Below are positions 1 through 5,034 of a stretch of DNA of 5,034 bases, piece by piece. A program made the translations under genes and the position numbers. This stretch comes from Spirochaetales bacterium (GTDB lineage Bacteria; Spirochaetota; Spirochaetia; SPDA01): the NCBI GenBank assembly GCA_004525155.1, contig SPDA01000214.1:1-5034 (forward strand), read 5' to 3'. Each line of letters opens with the position of its first letter. Positions within the stretch are counted from its first letter, which is position 1. The notes below the pieces were generated by a model. It ran no database searches. It saw only the letters and a list, made by a program, of their open reading frames with translations, and was not told the origin of the DNA.

Positions 1-1
1 C

Positions 2-823
2 TACGGCGAAGTCATTCAGCGGTCCCAGGAAAAGGTGGTTTATGACATTACAGGGATCATGGAGCTTCCGCCGGTCGACAATAAAGAAACCTATGTCGAG
101 TGGATGGCGAACCATACAAAAGAAAAACCTGAATATCTTGCCGCCCGCTGGGATTTGGCGTATACCTTCATCACCACTGAGGAATTGACAGGGGAACCGA
201 TGATTCGGGCATTTCTTCTTACTCCGCGGGAGCATTTTGTAAGGGAACAGAATATCGGCAGAGCATACGAGGATACCTGGCTTCCCATCGGGTACGGGGC
301 CACGATAACGGATCCGGACGTTGTGAGCATGATGACAACATCCCTGAAGGTGGAACCGCAGCACAAAGTGCTGGAAATCGGCACCGGGTCCGGTTATCAG
401 TCCGCCATTCTTTCGCACCTGTCAAATTACGTGTATACCATCGAGATTATAGAGCCTCTTTACCAGGAAACCGATACGCTCTACAAAAAACTGTCTCCGG
501 ATTATCCTACCTACCAGAACATCAGGCGCAAACTCGCGGACGGTTTTTACGGATGGGATGAATATGCCCCTTTCGACAGGATTATCGTGACCTGCGCCAT
601 CGACCACCTGCCTCCGCCTTTAATAAAGCAATTGTCGAACAACGGTATAATCGTCGTTCCCATCGGTCCTCCCGGCAGACAGCAGATAATGCAGATAACC
701 AAGACCGTGGACGAAAACAACAACATCAGCCTCAAGCGCAGGGATGTGTACAACGGTGTAGGCGTGAAGTTCATTCCGTTCCGGGATGAAACGGGAAAGA
801 GCTACAGTACTTCCGATAGCTAA
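2..823 (+). CDS. pcm: Protein-L-isoaspartate O-methyltransferase, 5'-partial, N-terminally extended form
   Basis: This enzyme transfers a methyl group from S-adenosylmethionine to isoaspartyl residues in aged proteins so that they can revert to aspartate. The frame is open from base 2, so the true start lies outside the window; 273 residues are visible. Numbering from the first visible codon, PREHFV is at about 75-80, the substrate-site loop PIGYGATITDP at 95-105, SAM-binding motif I VLEIGTGSGY at 123-132, the acidic strand IEIIE near 147-151, and VPIGPPGRQQ at 219-228. All are in the order expected for the PCMT family. The loop has Thr where E. coli and human enzymes have Ser (TIS to TIT), which keeps a hydroxyl. 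In typical bacterial enzymes of about 210 residues the PRE motif lies close to the N-terminus; here at least 74 residues precede it, including ITGIMELPPVDNKETYVEW, which I cannot assign to a domain. The gene ends with TAA at 821-823, with no convincing terminator after it. The family call is secure; the form resembles what I associate with spirochaetes, which is inference. Confidence 0.93.
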   Translation, partial: YGEVIQRSQEKVVYDITGIMELPPVDNKETYVEWMANHTKEKPEYLAARWDLAYTFITTEELTGEPMIRAFLLTPREHFVREQNIGRAYEDTWLPIGYGATITDPDVVSMMTTSLKVEPQHKVLEIGTGSGYQSAILSHLSNYVYTIEIIEPLYQETDTLYKKLSPDYPTYQNIRRKLADGFYGWDEYAPFDRIIVTCAIDHLPPPLIKQLSNNGIIVVPIGPPGRQQIMQITKTVDENNNISLKRRDVYNGVGVKFIPFRDETGKSYSTSDS

Positions 824-844
824 TATTGAGCCTAACTCTATATA

Positions 845-873
845 TTGACATGAATATGTTTTTTGGATAGAGT
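845..873 (+). promoter_or_regulatory. Sigma70-type promoter candidate for the first LysM-PKD-C39 gene
   Basis: A perfect -35 hexamer TTGACA lies at 845-850, followed by a 17-nt spacer and the -10-like hexamer TAGAGT at 868-873 (4 of 6 matches to TATAAT). Transcription would begin near 880, giving a leader of roughly 95 nt before the GTG at 976. It lies about 20 bases after the methyltransferase stop codon, so the downstream gene need not depend on readthrough. This is a pattern match only. Confidence 0.55.
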
Positions 874-975
874 GCCAATGCCAGCATAACTGTATGGGCA
901 AATCCGATTTATAAGGAACGGCCTATTTTCAGGTACCTTTTTTCGAAATTATTACAGATTCCCCCGGTAAAAGCT

Positions 976-2532
976 GTGCGTACCGTATACACTACCCTGA
1001 CGCTTTTTATCCGGTATAACAGATCATATGTATTCGCCTCTCTTGGTATTGTAACCCTGGCGGTGGTATTGTCCCTGATCTTCAGTTCCCAGCACAAGTC
1101 TCTTATCGTGCTGGAAAAACAGATTCCGTCGAAGGCCTCGGATTCCTTGGCCCTGGCGCTTAAAACGGATCCGATCGGTCATGTAGAACTTGGTTCGGGC
1201 ATGCTCAAGCCCGTCAATGACAGCGATTTATCCTACAAGGTCCAGCCGGATGAAAAACTCTCCGAAATTGCCTATATCTTCGGCATGGAGGAAAAGTATC
1301 TTGCCTTCTACAACAAGCTGCCTAAAAACCCTAAAATGCAGGCCGGGCAGATAATCATCATTCCTTCACAGAAAAATCTGGAAACCATCAGGGAAAATGC
1401 CGATCAAAACGCCGTGTCCGCCCCGACGTATGCCTCCGTAACAGCGCACTCGGAAGGAACGATACCCGGCAATCTCGAAATAACGGCAAAGCTTCAGCAT
1501 GACGGGAATGCGATAACCGCGCATTTCACCGTACTCAATCCCATTAACCAGACCGATGTGGAATACGAATGGAATCTCGGCAACGGATACAAGGCTTTTA
1601 AAAAGGACGCCTACAGCACCTTTAGAAGTGCGGGCACCTACACGGTGTCGCTTAAAATAACGGACAGCTACGGGAAAACGACGGAATCAAACCATCTCTT
1701 TATCGATGTACCCCATACCGCCACCATCAAAACGGCGAACCAGTATTTTATCACCCTCAAAAAACCCGGGGAAATTTTCAGCGTGAAAGGGGAAGTAGTC
1801 GAAATCAACAGTACGCGCAGCTATGAAGCAATGGCGGAACTTATTGAACGTTCATCGAGAGAGTCATTCTATAAAGCCCTGAAACCGGGATTTTTCCAAA
1901 TCATATCGAAATCTGATACGGAGGAATTCTATACCTATCTCTTTGTCAGCCCCGTGGAAACCATTCATTCGGAGAGACAGGACATAAACTGGTACAGAAC
2001 ACAGTTCAATTCCGGCACCATATCCAACTGCGGTCCGACGGTCGTTTCCATGGGCATAGGCTGGGCGCTGGGCAAGTATGTTTCCGTATCAGAAGTCCGG
2101 GGGCAGATAGGCTGGACCGGGGACGGCAGCACCAGTTTCGAGGACCTGATAACAACCCTTGCCAAAAACGGCGTAACTGCCTACCTGCAGACGGTCAATT
2201 CCATCGACGATATCTGCAGCCTCATCGACAGAAACAAAATCGCCATTATCCTGTATTACACCGGCGGCATATCCTATGTGAAAGGCGACCCTGCCGAAGA
2301 CCTGATGGGCCAGTATTACAACGATACTGTCGGACACTACATCATCATCAAGGGTTATTCCACCGACAGGAAATACTTCGTTATCTATGACCCCATTCCC
2401 GGCGACTGGGGCAGCAACAGCAAGAGATACAGCGACGGCATATCGATGATTGGAAGAAACAGGTATTATGATGCCGCTGAACTTTTTAAATCCCTCAGGC
2501 GGAAAGACATAATCGTTCTTTCACAGAAATAG
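976..2532 (+). CDS. Membrane-anchored LysM-PKD-C39-like cysteine peptidase (first paralogue)
   Basis: The 518-residue product is probably an inner-membrane protein with most of its chain outside the cytoplasm. Residues 1-17 carry Arg2, Arg13 and Arg16, and about 18-37 form one hydrophobic segment; there is no lipobox Cys, so it reads as a signal anchor. A LysM domain spans about 87-130 (YKVQPDEKLSEIAYIFG to IIIIP), the usual peptidoglycan-binding module. A PKD-type fold spans about 165-247 (WNLGNG, then SAGTYTVSLKITD). Residues 248-337 are unassigned. A C39-like papain-fold domain starts near 338 (NWYRTQF) with candidate oxyanion Gln343, nucleophile Cys352 in NCGPTVVSM, His454 in VGHYIIIKGY and Asp472 in YDPIP. 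The tail 474-518 (DWGSNSKRY, MIGRNRYY) is shared with the next gene. The start is GTG with a weak ribosome site (GGTAAAA), chosen because it is the first standard start in the frame; the frame stays open back to 871, so the N-terminus is uncertain. There is no ABC-transporter part, so this is not a bacteriocin exporter. Peptidase activity is inferred from residues, and the substrate is unknown. Confidence 0.85.
   Translation: MRTVYTTLTLFIRYNRSYVFASLGIVTLAVVLSLIFSSQHKSLIVLEKQIPSKASDSLALALKTDPIGHVELGSGMLKPVNDSDLSYKVQPDEKLSEIAYIFGMEEKYLAFYNKLPKNPKMQAGQIIIIPSQKNLETIRENADQNAVSAPTYASVTAHSEGTIPGNLEITAKLQHDGNAITAHFTVLNPINQTDVEYEWNLGNGYKAFKKDAYSTFRSAGTYTVSLKITDSYGKTTESNHLFIDVPHTATIKTANQYFITLKKPGEIFSVKGEVVEINSTRSYEAMAELIERSSRESFYKALKPGFFQIISKSDTEEFYTYLFVSPVETIHSERQDINWYRTQFNSGTISNCGPTVVSMGIGWALGKYVSVSEVRGQIGWTGDGSTSFEDLITTLAKNGVTAYLQTVNSIDDICSLIDRNKIAIILYYTGGISYVKGDPAEDLMGQYYNDTVGHYIIIKGYSTDRKYFVIYDPIPGDWGSNSKRYSDGISMIGRNRYYDAAELFKSLRRKDIIVLSQK
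2402..2424 (+). repeat. Exact 23-bp direct repeat, copy 1
   Basis: These 23 bases, encoding part of GDWGSNSK, are identical to 4204-4226 in the paralogous gene, 1802 bp downstream. It is the longest exact DNA match I noticed between the two genes. It reflects common ancestry plus strong constraint, or possibly a small gene-conversion tract. Confidence 0.8.
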
Positions 2533-2546
2533 CTGCATTGTATACG

Positions 2547-2560
2547 AATACCAAGGTATT
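2547..2560. promoter_or_regulatory. Palindrome AATACC-AA-GGTATT upstream of the -35: operator candidate
   Basis: Perfect 6-bp arms separated by AA end one base before the TTGACA at 2562. Position and dyad symmetry suit a dimeric regulator binding just upstream of RNA polymerase. No known regulator is assigned, and there is no T-run to make it a terminator of the preceding gene. Confidence 0.35.
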
Positions 2561-2561
2561 A

Positions 2562-2590
2562 TTGACAATAGTGCAAACCATTGTTATGCT
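2562..2590 (+). promoter_or_regulatory. Sigma70-type promoter candidate for the second LysM-PKD-C39 gene
   Basis: A perfect TTGACA at 2562-2567, a 17-nt spacer and TATGCT at 2585-2590 (4 of 6 matches to TATAAT) give a strong-looking promoter with a start near 2597. The spacer holds an imperfect dyad, TGACAAT (2563-2569) with ATTGTTA (2580-2586), 6 of 7 positions pairing, which could be an operator overlapping the core promoter. Having the same hexamer and spacing as the promoter before the first paralogue suggests both genes are transcribed on their own. Confidence 0.6.
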
Positions 2591-2612
2591 TCCCTATGAT
2601 TAATCAAAGCAG

Positions 2613-2649
2613 AATTATCTTAAGATATTGCCGCAGAAGTAAGATAATT
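2613..2649 (+). promoter_or_regulatory. Leader inverted repeat (10-bp stem, 17-nt loop) next to the start codon
   Basis: AATTATCTTA at 2613-2622 is perfectly complementary in reverse to TAAGATAATT at 2640-2649, with a 17-nt loop. The left arm overlaps a separate perfect 12-bp palindrome, TATCTTAAGATA, at 2616-2627, so two alternative foldings compete. The right arm ends 8 nt before the ATG at 2658. It could be an RNA hairpin limiting ribosome access, or a DNA operator; the AT-rich stem would be weak as RNA. The symmetry is plain in sequence, the role is not. Confidence 0.4.
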
Positions 2650-2657
2650 AATTTGAG

Positions 2658-4331
2658 ATGAAAGAAATATTGGGAAAACAGAAAATAGAGAAACGTTTGC
2701 GTAACAGGGGAGGGGGAAAGGTTTCCCAAATGCGTCAATATGCCGGTTTTTTCAGGGTAAACAGTCTCTATGTTCTCATATCGGCAATCCTTCTCGGGCT
2801 TGTGGTTTTTGTCATCTTTCTGCCGAAATCCTATTCCGTTCTGCCGTCATCTGCAGCTGAAATGCAGTCCGCTCCTCAAAAAGACAGCCGGCTTGCACAA
2901 ATAGACGGGGAAGCTCCGGAGGGTCCGTTTCCGGATTCCCAAACGGCAGATTCCGCGGCGGCCGCTGAGGGCGGCGCCGGGCTTCTCGATGTGGATAGAG
3001 TGAAGGATATGGAATACGTGGTGCTTTCCGGTGAAACTCTTTCGGAGATCGCCTATGTCTTCGATCTGGACCAGATGATGCTTGCGTCGTACAACGGCAT
3101 TGCAAAACCGGATTCAATCCGTGTCGGGCAGAAAATCATCATACCGTCCCAGAATAACCTGCAGGACCTTGAGGAACACCTGAAACTCGCGTCGATACGC
3201 ACTACGACGTCGAAAAATGAACCGGCAAAGACGCCGGATCTATCCGCCTTAAGTAAACTTCCCGGAGTCATTGATATTTCAGTCACGAAACAGAGCGACG
3301 GGACCGCCATAACGGCCCATTTCTCCGTGGTTACGGAAATTGACGACCCCAATATATCCTACGTCTGGGACCTGGGGAACGGCAGAAAGGCCTTCAGAAA
3401 GGAAACGTCCTGGACCTACACATCGCCGGGCACTTATCCCGTTCAGCTGACCGCTTCGGACAGGTTCGGCAAGACAGGGCGGTCCAGGGTGGAATTTATC
3501 GATGTGCCTCATGCGGACGTTTTCGAAGCCATGAACCGCGAATTCGTCACGCTCTCCAATGTGGGCGACCTGCTTATCCTGCCGGGAAAAATAAGCCATG
3601 TCAGCATTTACGGGGAATCGACGGATTTATTTCCTTTTGAGCTGGTGGAGGAAAGGGAGCATGCAGCCACCTATAAAACACTTTCCTCCGGCTATTTCGA
3701 CGTGATCTCCCGCGATGGAGACATCGAGTCCCAGGCTTACCTTTTCGTGAGCCCCCTGCCTTCGGTACATTCCGATCGGAAGGATTTAAACTGGTACCGT
3801 ACCCAGTTCAATACCGGGACGCCTTCCAACTGCGGTCCTGCCGTTGTGTCGATGGGTATAGGCTGGTCCCAGGGCACCTATGTTCCCGTATCTAAAATCC
3901 GTGAGCAGATAGGGTGGAAGGGTAACGGCAGCACCAGCTTTCCGGAACTGCTCGCCATGCTCCAGAAAAACGGCGTAGCGGCGCAGTACCGCCAAACCCA
4001 GTCCTACCAGGATATTTTCGATATCGTGGACAATAATCAGATAGCCATAATCCTGTACCAGAGCGGAGCGGTAAGCTGGACAAAGGGAAACCCGGAGAAC
4101 AATCTTTTCGGCCGTTATTACAACGATTCCGTGGGTCACTACATCATCATCAAAGGCTACACCACCGATAAAAATTATTTTATTGTGTACGATCCAATCC
4201 CGAGCGACTGGGGCAGCAACAGCAAGCGTTACGGAGACGGGATAAGCATGATAGGCAGAAACAGGTATTATCCCGTAAGGGAAGTTTACTCGGCCCTGCG
4301 CCGTTTCGATGTAATCGAAATATCGAGATAG
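2658..4331 (+). CDS. Membrane-anchored LysM-PKD-C39-like cysteine peptidase (second paralogue)
   Basis: The 557-residue product repeats the architecture of the gene 125 bp upstream. Its N-terminus is long and basic (about 1-35), followed by a hydrophobic segment at about 36-55. Residues 56-118 form an extended Ala/Ser/Gly/Pro-rich linker, LysM covers 120-163 (YVVLSGETLSEIAYVF to IIIP), PKD about 204-283 (WDLGNG, SPGTYPVQLTASD), an unassigned conserved region 284-377, and the C39-like domain begins near 378 (NWYRTQF). Candidate catalytic residues are Gln383, Cys392 (NCGPAVVSM), His494 (VGHYIIIKGY) and Asp512 (YDPIP). Cys392 is the only cysteine in the protein, which supports its role as nucleophile. 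The ATG at 2658 lacks a clear ribosome site; an internal ATG at 2730 (residue 25, MRQYAGFF) follows a purine-rich GGAGGGGGAAAGG and matches the start of the first paralogue, giving 533 residues. If the segment is cleaved, a site near Ser-Ser-Ala-Ala (64-67) is possible; otherwise it is an anchor. The role is probably periplasmic, peptidoglycan-bound proteolysis, with unknown substrate. Confidence 0.86.
   Translation: MKEILGKQKIEKRLRNRGGGKVSQMRQYAGFFRVNSLYVLISAILLGLVVFVIFLPKSYSVLPSSAAEMQSAPQKDSRLAQIDGEAPEGPFPDSQTADSAAAAEGGAGLLDVDRVKDMEYVVLSGETLSEIAYVFDLDQMMLASYNGIAKPDSIRVGQKIIIPSQNNLQDLEEHLKLASIRTTTSKNEPAKTPDLSALSKLPGVIDISVTKQSDGTAITAHFSVVTEIDDPNISYVWDLGNGRKAFRKETSWTYTSPGTYPVQLTASDRFGKTGRSRVEFIDVPHADVFEAMNREFVTLSNVGDLLILPGKISHVSIYGESTDLFPFELVEEREHAATYKTLSSGYFDVISRDGDIESQAYLFVSPLPSVHSDRKDLNWYRTQFNTGTPSNCGPAVVSMGIGWSQGTYVPVSKIREQIGWKGNGSTSFPELLAMLQKNGVAAQYRQTQSYQDIFDIVDNNQIAIILYQSGAVSWTKGNPENNLFGRYYNDSVGHYIIIKGYTTDKNYFIVYDPIPSDWGSNSKRYGDGISMIGRNRYYPVREVYSALRRFDVIEISR
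2709..2721 (+). promoter_or_regulatory. Shine-Dalgarno-like tract before the alternative start at 2730
   Basis: GGAGGGGGAAAGG precedes the in-frame ATG at 2730. The GGAGG core is 16 nt from that ATG, longer than ideal, while the AAAGG at its end is 8 nt away. It is a better candidate than anything upstream of the ATG at 2658, so it bears on start choice; it may also just encode the Arg-Gly-Gly-Gly-Lys run. Confidence 0.35.
4204..4226 (+). repeat. Exact 23-bp direct repeat, copy 2
   Basis: Identical to 2402-2424; encodes part of SDWGSNSK just after the catalytic Asp in the second paralogue. The surrounding codons differ at synonymous sites, so the match is local. Confidence 0.8.
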
Positions 4332-4357
4332 CCGCCTTCTTGCAGGAAAGTCATATT

Positions 4358-5034
4358 TTAAAGGCCGCTGTCCGCCGGCAGCCAGACACCCTCTGCTTCC
4401 GCCAATCCGTATTCCTGCAGGAGCGCCCGCCGCAGACCGGCATGCAGGTTTTTTATGTATGCTCCGCTTTCGCTGTCGAGGGTGCCGTTTATTTTTGACG
4501 ATTCTTCGAGACCGATGCCGCTGGCCATGAAATTTTCTATCAGTACTTTCGAAGGTAAAAACCTCATGCTCTTTTCCACGGCGAATACTAGAAAATCATC
4601 CAGAAGCCCGAGAACCTCCCAGGTAATCTGTTCAGTCTGGGAGTAATTCCCCGCGTCTTTGTGCTGTTCGCTGATGCGCAGGGGAAGATTATTGATTATT
4701 TCATCGAGATGGGAACACAGGAATGGCAGGTCGAAAAGGCCCGTGGCGCAATTGAATAAAAGGGTTTTTCCGGCCTCCTCCTGCTCCCTCACCTGTTCTC
4801 TTGAAACGGCAGCGCCGATATCGGCACAGGTTAAGCGCCCTTTGTCGTTCTCTACCAGAATGCCCCCTTTTGTGTCGTAGGGAGTTTTAAAGGAAAAATC
4901 AAAACCCGCCTGTTTCCCGGACAGGGCGAGGATTGCGAGGCTTACCGGATCGATCGTGCTGCCCAGGTTGTCCACATTCGTCAGATAAACAAACTGCTTT
5001 TTTTCCGCCAGCAGGCTTCTGTAGATATCCCGCA
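4358..5034 (-). CDS. UDPGP-family UTP-sugar-1-phosphate uridylyltransferase, C-terminal part (5'-partial)
   Basis: This is the C-terminal 224 residues of a protein whose start lies beyond the right edge; the frame is open from 5032 down to the TAA at 4360-4358. The GTG at 4975 is an internal Val, not a start, because it sits inside the family motif: the reading is QFVYLTNVDNLGSTIDP, matching the N-x-DNLGA-x-x-D nucleotide-sugar and metal-binding signature of UDP-glucose pyrophosphorylases of the eukaryotic type. Further matches in order are YDTKGGILV (compare DVKGGTL), LLFNCATGLFDL (compare the FNTNNLW region) and EKSMRFLPSKVLIENFM (compare RFLPVKTTSDLL). The likely reaction makes UDP-glucose from UTP and glucose-1-phosphate for envelope glycans; UDP-N-acetylhexosamine pyrophosphorylase is the alternative, less favoured because of the RFLP-K motif. 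It is unrelated to bacterial GalU. It ends about 55 residues after RFLPSK, so a full eukaryotic-type beta-helix C-terminus looks shortened. It converges on the peptidase gene with a 26-nt gap. Confidence 0.82.
   Translation of the reverse strand, partial: RDIYRSLLAEKKQFVYLTNVDNLGSTIDPVSLAILALSGKQAGFDFSFKTPYDTKGGILVENDKGRLTCADIGAAVSREQVREQEEAGKTLLFNCATGLFDLPFLCSHLDEIINNLPLRISEQHKDAGNYSQTEQITWEVLGLLDDFLVFAVEKSMRFLPSKVLIENFMASGIGLEESSKINGTLDSESGAYIKNLHAGLRRALLQEYGLAEAEGVWLPADSGL

Noticed and set aside
824..866. Terminator after the methyltransferase
   Set aside because: The only dyad (GAG...CTC near 827-838) is too short, and the nearby T-run falls within the promoter spacer.
894..914. Tiny open frame MGKSDL in the leader of the first peptidase gene
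   Set aside because: No ribosome site precedes it and six codons carry no attenuator-like residue run. It is kept only as a possible frameshifted start of the main gene.
3786..4139. 117-codon minus-strand open frame inside the second peptidase gene
   Set aside because: It covers the most conserved catalytic region on the other strand; the corresponding stretch of the first paralogue gives a similar antisense shadow, as expected from shared codon composition.
976..4331. Bacteriocin processing and export locus
   Set aside because: C39 domains suggested it, but there is no ABC transporter, no membrane-fusion protein and no small double-glycine leader peptide in the window.
4332..4357. Possible bidirectional terminator between convergent genes
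   Set aside because: TTCTTGCAGGAA can form only a 3-4 bp stem and no T-run follows on either strand; termination may lie inside a coding end or be Rho-dependent.
4455..4880. Plus-strand open frames opposite the uridylyltransferase (4455-4646, 4659-4880)
   Set aside because: They lie antisense to a clear UDPGP-family gene, show no recognisable motif, and have no ribosome site of note.
4973..4975. GTG at 4975 as the start of the minus-strand gene
   Set aside because: It falls within the conserved NVDNLG motif, and 19 further in-frame codons upstream match the family up to the window edge.

Overview
This window looks like bacterial chromosome of moderate G+C content. The best guess is a spirochaete of the Treponema/Spirochaeta type. 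That is an inference from the long-form isoaspartate methyltransferase, the UDPGP-family (eukaryote-like) nucleotidyltransferase and the LysM envelope proteins; no rRNA or other marker gene is present to confirm it. There are no tRNAs, rRNAs, CRISPR arrays, insertion sequences or phage genes.

Layout. (1) 1-823, plus strand: the 3' part of a protein-L-isoaspartate O-methyltransferase gene whose frame is open to the left edge. (2) 824-975: an intergenic leader with a TTGACA-N17-TAGAGT promoter candidate. (3) 976-2532, plus strand: a membrane-anchored LysM-PKD-C39-like cysteine peptidase. (4) 2533-2657: a second leader with its own TTGACA-N17-TATGCT promoter candidate, rich in palindromes and holding a 10-bp inverted repeat just before the start codon. 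(5) 2658-4331, plus strand: a full-length paralogue of gene 3 with the same domain order and a longer linker between membrane and LysM. (6) 4332-4357: a 26-nt gap between convergent genes. (7) 4358-5034, minus strand: the C-terminal part of a UDPGP-family UTP-sugar-1-phosphate uridylyltransferase running off the right edge.

The striking part is the tandem pair of paralogous envelope proteins. Each has a cytoplasmic basic N-terminus, one transmembrane segment, a LysM peptidoglycan-binding domain, a PKD beta-sandwich, an unassigned conserved region, a papain-like C39-type domain with intact Gln/Cys/His/Asp, and a strongly conserved C-terminal tail. The two are nearly superimposable over the catalytic half and much more diverged over the N-terminal half. 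Each has its own promoter candidate, which suggests duplication followed by separate regulation. A peptidase tethered to the inner membrane, reaching into and binding peptidoglycan, is the simplest reading; the substrate is unknown. Nothing in sequence ties the flanking methyltransferase or uridylyltransferase functionally to the pair.
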